Positions 44,363-53,669 of a DNA stretch of 64,000 nucleotides are shown here, in pieces. Made by a program: the position numbers and the translations under genes. Numbering within the stretch: the first letter of the stretch is position 1; each line of letters opens with the position of its first letter. Origin of the DNA: Aeromicrobium sp. Leaf245 (lineage in GTDB: Bacteria; Actinomycetota; Actinomycetes; Propionibacteriales; Nocardioidaceae); the NCBI RefSeq assembly GCF_942548115.1, contig NZ_OW824151.1, positions 1,922,001 through 1,986,000 on the forward strand. The letters run 5' to 3'. The notes under the pieces are model-generated. The model did no database searches. It was given only the letters and a program-made list of their open reading frames with translations, and was not told the DNA's origin.

Positions 44363-45477
44363 TGGGACGCATCAGCAGCTTCGGCCAGCACCTCTACACC
44401 GGGCGGGTCTCGGTCGACTTCGTCGGACGTCGTCGGCTCTGGTACTCGATCTCCGTCCTCATCATCGTCGCCTCCACGCTCGGCTTCGTCGTGCAGGGCT
44501 TCAACCTCGGCATCGAGTTCAAGGGCGGTGTCGAGCTGACCGCCAAGGTGCAGAAGGCCGACGCGGCCACCGCCGACGCCCTCGCCCAGGCGATCGAGGA
44601 CGCGAACGTCCCCGCCGCGGGTGACCCGATCGTCACGACCTCCGGCTCGGACACCGTCCGGATCGACGTCCGTGCCCTCAGCCAGGACGAGACGTCCGTG
44701 CTCGAGAAGGCCCTGACCGACGCGGGCGCGCAGGAGGTGAGCCAGAACCTCATCGGGCCCTCGTGGGGCAAGCAGGTGGCCACCAAGGCGCTCACCGGCC
44801 TCGCCGTCTTCCTGGTGGTCGTCGTCATCTTCATCGCCGCCTACTTCCGCGACTGGCGCATGTCGCTCGCTGCGCTCGTGGCGCTCGCCCACGACGTGCT
44901 CATCACCGCGGGCGTGTACGCCTGGTCCGGCTTCGAGGTCACGCCCGCCACGGTCACCGGCTTCCTGACGATCCTGGGCTACTCGTTGTACGACACCGTG
45001 GTCGTGTACGACAAGGTGCGCGAGAACACGCACGGCGTGCTCGCCTCGTCCCGTCGTACCTACGCCGAGCAGGCGAACCTCGCCGTCAACCAGACGCTCG
45101 TGCGCTCGGTGAACACGTCCGTCACCGCGCTGCTGCCCGTCCTGGCGTTGCTCGTCGTCGGCACGTTCGTGCTCGGGCAGGGGCCGCTGAAGGACCTCGC
45201 CCTCGCGCTGTTCATCGGCATGGCCGCGGGGACCTACTCCTCCATCTGCATCGCCACACCGCTCGCCGTCCAGCTGCGCGAGCGTGACCCGGCGGTCGCG
45301 GCCCACACCGGGCGCGTGCTCGCCCGGCGCGAGAAGGACGCCGCGACGCCCAGCGCGGGCGAGGCGGTGCCGGTGGCGGCCGGGGCGGGAGCGGGAGGTC
45401 GTCGCCAGCCGACGCGAGGTCCGCGGTCGTCGCGCAAGCGCGGTGGCAGCGGCCAGGGCCGGGCGGGTCGGTCCTGA
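44362..45477 (+). CDS. secF: Protein translocase subunit SecF
   Basis: 371 residues. Partner of SecD. The N-terminal GIEFKGGVELTAKV motif and the C-terminal GYSLYDTVVVYDKVREN motif are both diagnostic. The tail after the last helix is long, basic and Gly/Arg rich (about 60 residues), probably disordered in the cytoplasm. The start overlaps the secD stop by one base. Confidence 0.95.
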   Translation: MGRISSFGQHLYTGRVSVDFVGRRRLWYSISVLIIVASTLGFVVQGFNLGIEFKGGVELTAKVQKADAATADALAQAIEDANVPAAGDPIVTTSGSDTVRIDVRALSQDETSVLEKALTDAGAQEVSQNLIGPSWGKQVATKALTGLAVFLVVVVIFIAAYFRDWRMSLAALVALAHDVLITAGVYAWSGFEVTPATVTGFLTILGYSLYDTVVVYDKVRENTHGVLASSRRTYAEQANLAVNQTLVRSVNTSVTALLPVLALLVVGTFVLGQGPLKDLALALFIGMAAGTYSSICIATPLAVQLRERDPAVAAHTGRVLARREKDAATPSAGEAVPVAAGAGAGGRRQPTRGPRSSRKRGGSGQGRAGRS

Positions 45478-45508
45478 GCTCTCAGGCGACCATGACATGC
45501 TTGCGCGC

Positions 45509-45964
45509 ATGAAGAAGCTCGCTCTCGCCGGCGCCGTGCTCGCCGCCGCCACGACCCTGACCGCCTGTGGATCCGGGAGCAGCGCCTACTGCTCCGACCT
45601 CAAGTCCGCCACGAAGGAGTTCGACTCCCTCGAGGGCAGCGACCTCGGGCAGATCGACAAGGCCTTCGCCACCTTCCACAAGCTCGCGGACGAGGCCCCC
45701 TCCGACGTCGAGTCCGACTGGAAGGTGCTCGACGACGGCATCACGTCGGTCGAGAAGTCCCTCGACGACGCGGGCATCAAGCTCGAGGACCTCGCGAAGG
45801 TCCAGCAGGGCGAGCTGCCCGAGGGCGTCGACATGGCCAAGCTCCAGGGCCTGGCCGCCGACTTCCAGAAGCTGAGCGACGAGAAGTTCACGAAGGCCTC
45901 CGACGCCATCGAGAAGCACGCCAAGGACGAGTGCGACGTCGACCTGAGCGGCAACGGCTCCTGA
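45509..45964 (+). CDS. Hypothetical lipoprotein
   Basis: 151 residues from ATG 45509; an in-frame ATG at 45497 is less likely because the Lys-Lys pair then sits later in the signal. The signal MKKLALAGAVLAAATTLTAC ends in a lipobox. The mature part is mainly helical and charged, with two further Cys (CSDLKS and ECDVDL) that may bridge. It is wedged between secF and apt. No function is recognised. Confidence 0.75.
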   Translation: MKKLALAGAVLAAATTLTACGSGSSAYCSDLKSATKEFDSLEGSDLGQIDKAFATFHKLADEAPSDVESDWKVLDDGITSVEKSLDDAGIKLEDLAKVQQGELPEGVDMAKLQGLAADFQKLSDEKFTKASDAIEKHAKDECDVDLSGNGS

Positions 45965-45969
45965 CGTCC

Positions 45970-46494
45970 ATGGACGCGGCCACGGCCATCGACGCCTGCG
46001 TCCGGCCGGTCGAGGACTGGCCGGCGCAGGGCGTCACCTTCCGTGACGTCACGCCCCTGCTGTCGAACCACGAGGCCTTCTCGGCCGTGTCGGCGGCCCT
46101 GCGCGACGCCGTGCGCGACCTCGATCCCGACGTCGTCGTGGGTGTCGAGGCGCGTGGCTTCATCTTCGGCGCACCGCTGGCCCTCGAGCTCGGCGTCGGC
46201 TTCGTCCCGGTCCGCAAGCAGGGCAAGCTGCCGGCCGACACCCACAGCGCCACGTACGCGCTGGAGTACGGCGAGGCCACGCTCGAGATCCACACCGACG
46301 CCCTGGCGCCCGGTGCCCGGGTGGTCGTCGTCGACGACGTGCTCGCCACCGGGGGCACGCTGGTCGCGGCCGGCGAGCTCGTGGCGGCGTGCGGCAGCAC
46401 CGTCGTCGGCAACGTCGTGGTCCTCGAGATCGGCGCGCTCGGTGGCCGGGACGTGCTCGCCGGCACGCCGCTCGTCAGCCTGCGCCGCTACTGA
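45970..46494 (+). CDS. apt: Adenine phosphoribosyltransferase
   Basis: 174 residues. Salvages adenine to AMP using PRPP. The PRPP loop is VVVVDDVLATGGT (about residues 118-130), and the N-terminal VEDWPAQGVTFRDVTPLL is family-typical. It lies 5 bases after the lipoprotein gene and just before relA, a neighbour pair conserved in actinobacteria. Confidence 0.95.
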   Translation: MDAATAIDACVRPVEDWPAQGVTFRDVTPLLSNHEAFSAVSAALRDAVRDLDPDVVVGVEARGFIFGAPLALELGVGFVPVRKQGKLPADTHSATYALEYGEATLEIHTDALAPGARVVVVDDVLATGGTLVAAGELVAACGSTVVGNVVVLEIGALGGRDVLAGTPLVSLRRY

Positions 46495-46532
46495 CCCCTC
46501 GCTCGTCGACCCCGCGATCCGTCAGGACACCC

Positions 46533-46625
46533 ATGAACCCCCGTCACACCCGAACCATCGCCCTCGTGCTCGTCGCGATCCTGGTGCTCGGCGCCGCGGC
46601 CACGCTGCTCGACGTCCTGCTCTGA
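46533..46625 (+). CDS. Small single-span membrane protein (30 residues)
   Basis: A basic start (MNPRHTRT) followed by one hydrophobic helix (IALVLVAILVLGAAATLL) and the stop. CAGGACACCC before the ATG is a weak ribosome site. It lies between apt and relA on the same strand. The charge pattern is that of an inserted mini-protein, but at this length chance is possible. Confidence 0.45.
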   Translation: MNPRHTRTIALVLVAILVLGAAATLLDVLL

Positions 46626-46694
46626 GGTCGGGTCCGTCCCGTGACCGCGGTGATCGGGCCTGTCCTACGATGGAAGGCACGACAGGAGCACTGA

Positions 46695-49028
46695 GTGGCT
46701 GAGCGCATCGACACCGACCACGGCGGAGCCGCCGAGACGGCTGCGCCGCCGGAACCTGCCCGCGTCGACCAGGCACCGGCCGGTGCCCGCGTGCGCAGCC
46801 GCCTGGCCCGCATCGGGGGCCGGTCGACGCCGCAGAACCCGGTGCTCGACCCCTTGCTCGCGGTGTACCGCGAGAACCACCCCAAGGCCGACGTCGACGT
46901 CATCCGCAAGGCGTACGAGATCGCCGAGCGCATGCACGAGGGGCAGACCCGCAAGAGCGGCGACCCCTACATCACCCACCCGCTCGCGGTGTCCACCATC
47001 CTGGCCGAGCTGGGCATGACCGGTCCCACCCTGTGCGCGGCGCTCCTGCACGACACGGTGGAGGACACGCCCTACACGCTCGACAAGCTCCGCGTTGACT
47101 TCGGCGACGAGGTGGCCCTGCTCGTCGACGGCGTGACCAAGCTCGACAAGGTCAAGTACGGCGACTCCGCGCAGTCCGAGACGATCCGCAAGATGGTCGT
47201 GGCGATGAGTCGCGACATCAGGGTCCTCGTCATCAAGCTCGCCGACCGCCTGCACAACATGCGCACGTTGCGCTACCTGCGGCAGGACAAGCAGGAGCGG
47301 ATCGCGCGCGAGACGGTCGAGATCTTCGCCCCCCTGGCCCACCGGCTGGGCATGAACACCATCAAGTGGGAGCTCGAGGACCTCGCGTTCGCGACCCTGC
47401 ACCCCAAGGTCTACGACGAGATCGTGCGCCTCGTGGCCGACCGGGCACCGTCGCGGGGGCAGTTCCTCGAGCGCGTGATCGGCGACGTCGAGTCCGACCT
47501 GCGCCACGCCAAGATCAAGGCGACCGTCAGCGGCCGCCCCAAGCACTACTACTCGATCTACCAGAAGATGCTGGTGCGCGAGCGCGAGTTCACCGACATC
47601 TTCGACCTCGTCGGCGTCCGGATCCTCGTCGACACCGTGGCCGACTGCTACGGCGTGCTCGGCGTCCTGCACGCCCGGTGGAACCCCATCCCCGGCCGCT
47701 TCAAGGACTACATCTCGGTCCCGAAGTTCAACATGTACCAGTCGCTGCACACGTCGGTGATCGGTCCGCAGGGCAAGCCGGTGGAGCTGCAGATCCGCAC
47801 CCGTGCCATGCACCGTCGCGCCGAGTACGGCGTGGCGGCGCACTGGAAGTACAAGGAGGACGGGAGCGCGAACCCGTCCACGGCCAAGGGTGCCAGCCCC
47901 GGCAGCGACGACATGGCCTGGCTGCGCGAGCTGGTCCAGTGGCAGTCCGAGACCGAGGACTCCGTCGACTTCCTCGACAACCTGCGCTTCGAGATGAACA
48001 GCGTCGGCGTGTATGCGTACACGCCGCGCGGCGACGTGATCCAGCTCCCGGCCGAGGCCACGCCCGTCGACTTCGCCTACGCCGTGCACACCGAGGTCGG
48101 TCACGCCTGCATCGGTGCACGCGTGAACGGACGTCTGGTGTCGCTGGAGTCCGAGCTCAAGACCGGTGACGTGGTGGAGGTCTTCACGTCCAAGTCGCAG
48201 GACGCCGGACCCAGCCGCGACTGGCTCGAGTTCGTCAAGAGCCCGCGAGCCCGCAACAAGATCCGGCAGTGGTTCACCAAGGAGCGTCGCGAGGAGGCGA
48301 TCGAGCGCGGTCGTGACCTCATCGCCAAGCAGATGCGCAAGGAGAACCTGCCGCTGCACCGCATCTTCAAGCACGACACGCTCGACGCGATCGCCAAGGA
48401 CCTCAACCTGCCCGACGTGTCGGCGCTCTACGCCGCGGTGGGGGAGAACAACGTCGGCGCGCAGAACGTGGTGGAGCGGGTCATCTCCCTCTCGGGCGGG
48501 CGCGACGGTGCCGAGGAGGACCTCGCGGAGGCCACCGTCATCCCCGGCAGCGGCTCGCGCCGCCAGCGGGCCGACGGCCAGGCAGGCGTGCTGGTCGAAG
48601 GCGTCTCGGGCGACGTGATGGTCAAGCTCGCACGCTGCTGCACCCCGGTCCCGGGCGACGTGATCGAGGGCTTCGTGACGCGTGGCTCCGGCGTGTCGGT
48701 GCACCGCAGGGACTGCGTCAACCTGCAGTCGCTGAGGTCGCAGCCCGAGCGGCTGGTCCCGGTCCAGTGGGCGCCCAACGCGCACAGCACGTTCCTCGTG
48801 GCGATCCAGGTGGAGGCGCTCGACCGGCCTCGTCTGCTGAGCGACATCACGCGGATCATCTCCGACCAGCACGTGAACATCCTGTCCGCCGCGCTCTCCA
48901 CCGGGCGCGACCGAGTGGCCAAGAGCAAGTTCAGCTTCGAGATGGGCGACCCCAAGCACCTCGACCACGTGCTCGCGGCCGTCCGCACCATCGAGGGCGT
49001 CTTCGACGTCTACCGCGTCACGCAGTGA
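46695..49028 (+). CDS. relA: Bifunctional (p)ppGpp synthetase/hydrolase
   Basis: 777 residues. The order is HD hydrolase domain ([21 protein letters not shown]), synthetase domain ([20 protein letters not shown]), TGS domain ([20 protein letters not shown]), helical/zinc-finger region (CCTPVPGD) and a C-terminal ACT domain. The RFKD motif is that of bifunctional Rel enzymes. TACGAT (46666-46671) and CAGGAG before the GTG give a promoter and ribosome site with a short leader. Confidence 0.97.
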   Translation: MAERIDTDHGGAAETAAPPEPARVDQAPAGARVRSRLARIGGRSTPQNPVLDPLLAVYRENHPKADVDVIRKAYEIAERMHEGQTRKSGDPYITHPLAVSTILAELGMTGPTLCAALLHDTVEDTPYTLDKLRVDFGDEVALLVDGVTKLDKVKYGDSAQSETIRKMVVAMSRDIRVLVIKLADRLHNMRTLRYLRQDKQERIARETVEIFAPLAHRLGMNTIKWELEDLAFATLHPKVYDEIVRLVADRAPSRGQFLERVIGDVESDLRHAKIKATVSGRPKHYYSIYQKMLVREREFTDIFDLVGVRILVDTVADCYGVLGVLHARWNPIPGRFKDYISVPKFNMYQSLHTSVIGPQGKPVELQIRTRAMHRRAEYGVAAHWKYKEDGSANPSTAKGASPGSDDMAWLRELVQWQSETEDSVDFLDNLRFEMNSVGVYAYTPRGDVIQLPAEATPVDFAYAVHTEVGHACIGARVNGRLVSLESELKTGDVVEVFTSKSQDAGPSRDWLEFVKSPRARNKIRQWFTKERREEAIERGRDLIAKQMRKENLPLHRIFKHDTLDAIAKDLNLPDVSALYAAVGENNVGAQNVVERVISLSGGRDGAEEDLAEATVIPGSGSRRQRADGQAGVLVEGVSGDVMVKLARCCTPVPGDVIEGFVTRGSGVSVHRRDCVNLQSLRSQPERLVPVQWAPNAHSTFLVAIQVEALDRPRLLSDITRIISDQHVNILSAALSTGRDRVAKSKFSFEMGDPKHLDHVLAAVRTIEGVFDVYRVTQ

Positions 49029-49037
49029 CGTCGGCGG

Positions 49038-49062
49038 GGTGACCGGCCGCTCGGTGGTCACC
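49038..49062 (+). terminator. Hairpin after relA
   Basis: Arms GGTGACC (49038-49044) and GGTCACC (49056-49062) with an 11-base loop. A smaller CGTCAC/GTGACG stem overlaps the relA stop (49016-49030). Confidence 0.5.
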
Positions 49063-49105
49063 GGGTGGTCACCCGCTCGTCGCTTCGCTCCGTGACGCTC
49101 GGGCC

Positions 49106-50680
49106 ATGACCTCGGGGGAGATCGACCGTCGCACCGCCGTCCGTTCCGCGGCCCTGGCCGCACTCACGACCGGCGGGGTGCTGCTCGGCGGCGGTCCCGC
49201 GTCGGCGCGTGGCGTACCGACACTGGTGCGTCGCGGCAGGCCGGAGCTCACGCACGGTGTGCAGGCCGGTGACGTGCACGCCGGCCAGGCGACCTTGTGG
49301 GGGCGTGCGGACCGTCCGGCGCGTCTCGTGGCCGAGATCTCGCGCGACCCGTCCTTCCGGCGTGCCGTGACCGTGCAGGGACCGCGCGTGACGCCCGAGA
49401 CCGACCTGACCGGGCAGTGGGCCGTGCGCGGCCTCCCGCCGGGCTCCGACGTGCACTACCGCGTGCGTGCCGTCGACCTGCACGACCCGCGGCGCTCCGG
49501 ACGTCCGGTAGCCGGCCGCCTGCGCACGCTCGGCGGGTCCCGACGGGACGTCCGCTTCCTGTGGTCCGGAGACGTCGCGGGGCAGGGGTGGGGTGCCAAC
49601 CCCGAGTACGGGGGCTACCGCATCGCCGACGCGATGGCGCGGCGTGACGCCGACTTCTTCCTGTGCAGCGGTGACACCGTCTACGCCGACGGGCCGCTGC
49701 AGCCCACGGTCACGCTGCCGGACGGGCGCACCTGGAGGAACCTCGTGACCCCGGAGAAGGAGAAGGTCGCCGAGACCCTGGCCGAGTTCCGCGGCCAGTA
49801 CCGCTACAACCTCGAGGCCGACAACTGGCGGGCCTTCCTGGCGAGCACCGCCCAGGTGACCCAGTGGGACGACCACGAGGTGACCAACAACTGGTACCCC
49901 GGCGAGGTGCTCGACGACCCGCGGTACACCGAGCGTCGGGTGGACGTGCTCGCCTCGCGTGCCCGCCGCGCCTTCCACGACTACGTGCCGGTGGCCGAGA
50001 TCTCGCCCGACCGCGTGGGGCGCGTCTACCGCGTGCTGCACCAGGGTCCGCTGCTCGACGTGTTCGTGCTCGACATGCGCACGCGCAAGGACCCCAACAC
50101 CGCCAACGACGAGACCCGACGCGACGGCGGCGTGCTGGGGGAGGAGCAGACTCGGTGGCTGGTCCGCGAGCTCCGTGCGTCGCGCGCCACCTGGAAGGTG
50201 ATCGCGGCCGACCTGCCGATCGGCCTCGTGGTGCCCGACGGCGCGGCGGCGCAGGAGGGCATCGCCCAGGGCGACCCCGGTGCTCCTCTCGGTCGCGAGC
50301 AGGACGTCGCGCGGGTGCTCACCGCGCTCCAGGACGCGGGCATCCGCAACCACGTGTGGCTGACGGCGGACGTGCACTACACCGCCGCCCACCACTACTC
50401 GCCCGACCGCGCGAGCTACCAGAGGTTCGACCCGTTCTGGGAGTTCGTCTCCGGGCCGCTCAACGCCGGTGCCTTCGGTCCGAACGCGCTCGACGACACC
50501 TTCGGACCGCGCGCCGAGTTCGTGAGCGCCCCGCCCGTGGCGAACACCGGTCCCGCCGGCGGCTACCAGTTCTTCGGCGAGGTCGAGATCGACGCCCGCA
50601 CCCGTGCCCTGACGGTCACGCTGCGCGACGTCGAGGGCCGGGGCCTGTACTCACGCACGTTGGAGGCGCAGCGTCGCTGA
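49106..50680 (+). CDS. phoD: PhoD-like alkaline phosphatase/phosphodiesterase, Tat-exported
   Basis: 524 residues. A twin-arginine signal (IDRRTAVRSAALAALTTGGV) is followed by a fibronectin-like N-terminal domain and the metallophosphatase core. Landmarks are FLWSGDVAGQGW, FFLCSGDTVYAD, TQWDDHEVTNNW and WLTADVHYTAAHHY, supplying Asp/Asn/His metal ligands as in PhoD. It acts outside the membrane on phosphate esters, perhaps during phosphate limitation. A PHO-box-like operator was not found upstream. Confidence 0.88.
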   Translation: MTSGEIDRRTAVRSAALAALTTGGVLLGGGPASARGVPTLVRRGRPELTHGVQAGDVHAGQATLWGRADRPARLVAEISRDPSFRRAVTVQGPRVTPETDLTGQWAVRGLPPGSDVHYRVRAVDLHDPRRSGRPVAGRLRTLGGSRRDVRFLWSGDVAGQGWGANPEYGGYRIADAMARRDADFFLCSGDTVYADGPLQPTVTLPDGRTWRNLVTPEKEKVAETLAEFRGQYRYNLEADNWRAFLASTAQVTQWDDHEVTNNWYPGEVLDDPRYTERRVDVLASRARRAFHDYVPVAEISPDRVGRVYRVLHQGPLLDVFVLDMRTRKDPNTANDETRRDGGVLGEEQTRWLVRELRASRATWKVIAADLPIGLVVPDGAAAQEGIAQGDPGAPLGREQDVARVLTALQDAGIRNHVWLTADVHYTAAHHYSPDRASYQRFDPFWEFVSGPLNAGAFGPNALDDTFGPRAEFVSAPPVANTGPAGGYQFFGEVEIDARTRALTVTLRDVEGRGLYSRTLEAQRR

Positions 50681-50740
50681 GTCGGCTCTCGTCCCTCGGG
50701 TGAGCCGTCCGGCTTCGTCGCCTCGTGCGGCCGGGTCAAC

Positions 50741-51068
50741 GCTTGCTGCTGCGTCGCTGTGGCTGCAAGTCGGGGTGGTCTCCGAAAGGGGCCTCGACCG
50801 GAGCGGTGGGACTGGGCCGGGTGGGTCTGCGGGGTGTGGCTGGGTTCTCGCTTGCTGCTGCGTCGTTGTGGCTGCGAGTCGAGTCGGTCTCCGAGAGGGC
50901 CTTGACCGGGGCGGTGAGTCTGGGCTCGGGTGGGTTTGTGGGGCGTGGCTGGGTCCTCGCTTGCTGCTGCGTCGCTGAGGCTGCGAGGCGGGTCGGTCTC
51001 CGAAAGGGCCTTGACCGGAGCGGTGAGTCTGGGCTCGGGTGGGTCTGCGGGGCGCGGCCTCGATTCTC
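50741..51068. repeat. Three tandem 109-bp direct repeats
   Basis: Copies begin at 50741, 50850 and 50959, each with GCTTGCTGCTGCGTCG, and share most of their 109 bases, including TCTCCGAAAGGGCC-type and GGGCTCGGGTGGGT-type blocks. Open frames across them change composition between copies and match no protein I know. They open a 936-base gene-free island between phoD and the DUF349 gene. Confidence 0.85.
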
Positions 51069-51088
51069 CTTCTGCGCGGGATTCACGC

Positions 51089-51318
51089 ACGATGCTTCCT
51101 TCGCGTGGACCGTGCCTCGCGAAGGAAGCATCGTGGCGACGAAAAGGGCCCCGAACGGGCAGGGATTCTCCCTTCTCGTGGACCGTCCCACGCAGAGGAA
51201 GAATCCCTGCCCACCCGCCGCGCACCGGCGCCCCCGGCGGACGCAGGATTCTGCCTTCGCGCGCGGTAGCCCGAACGATGCTGCGTTCACGACGGGATCC
51301 GACCACGAACGCAGCATC
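51089..51318. repeat. Cluster of three strong hairpins
   Basis: Hairpin 1: 51089-51105 with 51118-51134, 17 bp perfect. Hairpin 2: 51157-51168 with 51201-51212, 12 bp. Hairpin 3: 51277-51288 with 51307-51318, 12 bp. Hairpins 1 and 2 share the inner sequence TCGTGGACCGT or CGTGGACCGT. Related fragments (GAACGCAGAA) recur at 51338 and 51563. Confidence 0.85.
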
Positions 51319-51378
51319 CTTCGACCCCCCACGCACGAACGCAGAACCTTGCGTCCACCCGAGCCGCGCTCCGAAAGC

Positions 51379-51522
51379 TCACCCGAGCCCGGACCCGTCC
51401 GCCGGTCGAGGCCCTTTCGGAGAGCAGGTCCACTCGCAGCCACAGCGACGCAGCCGCAAGGAACGACCCACCAGCAGGAGCGCAGCAGCAACGAACGACC
51501 CACCAGCAGCAGCGCAGCAGCG
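51379..51522. repeat. Inverted copy of the 109-bp repeat plus a 33-base direct repeat
   Basis: Bases 51379-51460 are a diverged reverse complement of most of the 109-bp unit, for example GCCCTTTCGGAGAG against CTCCGAAAGGGC. Next, 51460-51489 and 51493-51522 repeat GAACGACCCACCAGCAG and CGCAGCAGC. The remaining bases up to 51616 show no gene. Confidence 0.75.
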
Positions 51523-51616
51523 GCTGGGGCGCAATGGCACCATCCATCGAGCGGACGCGCGCGAACGCAGAATCCTGCGTGACCCGGCCGCGCCGACAAC
51601 CCAGCCGACGCCCAGC

Positions 51617-52852
51617 TCAGCTGTAGTCGGACGCGGCCTTCTGGGCCATCGCGAGGAACGACTCGTTCGACTCCAGCTTCTGCGTCAGGTCCTTCACCTT
51701 GCGGGCGTCGCCGGCGGCCTCGGCCTTGGCGAGGGACTCGCGGGTCTCGTCGATGGCGCGCTGAAGCTTGCCGATCATGTCGTCGGCGCGGGCCGACTTC
51801 TCCGGGTCCGAGCGCTTCCACTCCTGCTCACCGGCGGCACGTACGGCCTGCTCGACCGTGCGCAGACGCCCCTCGAGCTCCTTGACCCGGCCACGCGGGA
51901 CCTTGCCGGCGGCCTCCCAGCGGTCGGCGATGTCGTGCAGCGCCTTGCGGGCGGCGTCGAGGTCGGTGATCGGCAGCAGCGCCTCGGCCTCGACCAGGAT
52001 CTGCTCCTTGACCACGGCGTTGGCGGCGAACTCCTCGTCGAGCGCGGCGTTCGCGGCGTCGCGGGCCTGGAAGAACACGTCCTGGGCGGCTCGGAACCGC
52101 TTCCAGAGCTTGTCCTCGACGTTGCGCGGGGCGGAGCCCGCCTTCTTCCACTCGGTCATGAGGTCGCGGTACTTGCCCGACGTCGGACCCCACTCGGTCG
52201 AGGACGACAAGGCCTCAGCCTCGACGATCAGCTTCTCCTTGACCTTCTGCGCCGCCTCGCGCTGGGTGTTCTGCTCGGCGAAGTGCGTCTTGCGCTTGCG
52301 CGTGAACGAGGTGCGGGCGGCGCTGAAGCGGTGCCACAGCTCGTCGTCGGCGGACTTGCTGAGGCGGGGGAGCGCCTTCCACTCCTCCAGGAGGGCACGG
52401 AGCCGGTCGGCCCCGGCGCGCCAGTCCTGGCCCGAGGCGATCTTCTCGGCCTCCTCGACGATGCGGGTCTTGGCCACGCTCGCCTCGGCCACCTTGGCCT
52501 CCCGCTCGGCCCGACGCTCCTCGCGCTGCTTCTCGATCGCGGGAGCGAGCGCGTCCAGGCGCGCGTCGAGCGACGCGAGGTCGCCGATCGCGGCGGCGTC
52601 GGCCACCTCGCCGCGCACCTTGGCGACGGCCTTGGCCGCCTCGTCGGGCGACAGCGCACCGGTGGTCAGGCGCTTCTCCAGCAGGTCGACCTCGGTCTCG
52701 AGGCCCTCGAAGCGGCGGACGTAGAAGGCGAGACCCTCGGCAGGTTCTCCCACCTTCCACTCGCCGATCTCGCGCTCGGAGTCACCGGTCTTGACGAAGA
52801 CCCTTCCTTCGGCGTCGACGCGGCCCCACGGATGCTCGGCGGCAGAGGTCAT
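51617..52852 (-). CDS. DUF349 domain protein
   Basis: 411 residues, highly charged and helical. Several DUF349 repeats are visible, each with a W-x-E/K-x-G-x3-P-like core: TEWKKAGSAPRNVEDKLW and DRWEAAGKVPRG are the clearest, with LLEEWKALPRLSKSADDELW before them. A coiled-coil arrangement is likely. The biochemical role is not established. TAGACT (52859-52864, complement) is 6 bases before the ATG, so it is leaderless and divergent from the MBL gene. Confidence 0.88.
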   Translation of the reverse strand: MTSAAEHPWGRVDAEGRVFVKTGDSEREIGEWKVGEPAEGLAFYVRRFEGLETEVDLLEKRLTTGALSPDEAAKAVAKVRGEVADAAAIGDLASLDARLDALAPAIEKQREERRAEREAKVAEASVAKTRIVEEAEKIASGQDWRAGADRLRALLEEWKALPRLSKSADDELWHRFSAARTSFTRKRKTHFAEQNTQREAAQKVKEKLIVEAEALSSSTEWGPTSGKYRDLMTEWKKAGSAPRNVEDKLWKRFRAAQDVFFQARDAANAALDEEFAANAVVKEQILVEAEALLPITDLDAARKALHDIADRWEAAGKVPRGRVKELEGRLRTVEQAVRAAGEQEWKRSDPEKSARADDMIGKLQRAIDETRESLAKAEAAGDARKVKDLTQKLESNESFLAMAQKAASDYS

Positions 52853-52969
52853 GGCGACAGTCTAGGAGGACACCACCTGGGCGTGACCACCCCGGCATCG
52901 CCTGGGCGTCGCCGCCGCGGACGAACCGCCGGGCGATCCGACGTCGCAGCCCCGCGTACCCTGTGGTGC

Positions 52970-53668
52970 GTGCTGCTCACGTCCTTCCCCGCCGGCCCGC
53001 TCCAGGCCAACTGCTACGTCGTGGCCCGAGGTCCCGGCACCGGCTGCGCCGTCGTCGATCCGGGCATGGACTCGATCGAGGGCGTGCGCCAGGTCGTCGC
53101 CGAGCACCGGCTGACGGTCGACGCCGTGCTCATCACCCACGGCCACTTCGACCACATGTGGTGCGCGCAGGACGTCGCCCGCGAGCTCGAAGCACCGGTG
53201 TGGATCCACCCCGCCGACCGGCACCTCCTGGCCGACCCCATGGCCGCGATCTCCGGACCGTCGGCGGCGATGCTGCGCGCCCAGTTCGGCCTCGACGACC
53301 TGCCGGAGTTCCGCGAGCCCGACGACGTCCGCGACGCGGTCGACGGTGCGGTGGTGGAGGTCGACGGGCTGCGGATCAGCGTCGACCACGTGCCCGGGCA
53401 CACCCCGGGCACCGTCTACTACCGGGTGGACTGGGACGGTCCCGAGGATGTGTCGCAGGTGATGTTCTCCGGCGACTTCCTGTTCGCCGGGTCGATCGGC
53501 AGGACCGACCTCACCGGCGGTGACCACGACCAGATGCTCACCAGCCTGCGCGAGCGCATCCTCCCGCTGCCGGACGACGTCGTCGTGCTCCCCGGGCACG
53601 GGCCGCAGACGTCCATCGGACGTGAGCGGGCCACCAACCCCTTCCTGTCCGAGCTGAAGGAGGCCTGA
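52970..53668 (+). CDS. Metallo-beta-lactamase-fold hydrolase (glyoxalase II-like)
   Basis: 232 residues from GTG 52970. The zinc motif THGHFDHMW (HxHxDH) is followed by DHVPGHTPG, FSGDFLF and LPGHGPQT, giving the remaining His and Asp ligands. Family members hydrolyse thioesters such as S-lactoylglutathione or mycothiol analogues. TACCCT (52957-52962) ends 7 bases before the GTG. hisS starts 1 base after the stop, an order common in actinobacteria. Confidence 0.88.
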   Translation: MLLTSFPAGPLQANCYVVARGPGTGCAVVDPGMDSIEGVRQVVAEHRLTVDAVLITHGHFDHMWCAQDVARELEAPVWIHPADRHLLADPMAAISGPSAAMLRAQFGLDDLPEFREPDDVRDAVDGAVVEVDGLRISVDHVPGHTPGTVYYRVDWDGPEDVSQVMFSGDFLFAGSIGRTDLTGGDHDQMLTSLRERILPLPDDVVVLPGHGPQTSIGRERATNPFLSELKEA

Positions 53669-53669
53669 C

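Noticed and set aside
46665-49163. An 832-codon minus-strand frame opposite relA
   Set aside because: Shadow of relA; composition is that of reverse-translated codon bias and no motif is present.
50741-51068. Possible CRISPR array
   Set aside because: The repeats are 109 bp and directly abutting, with no unique spacers of 30-40 bases and no cas genes.
50725-51582. Overlapping open frames through the repeat island, both strands
   Set aside because: They run through tandem repeats and hairpins, change composition abruptly and match no protein pattern; no ribosome site or -10 box is associated.
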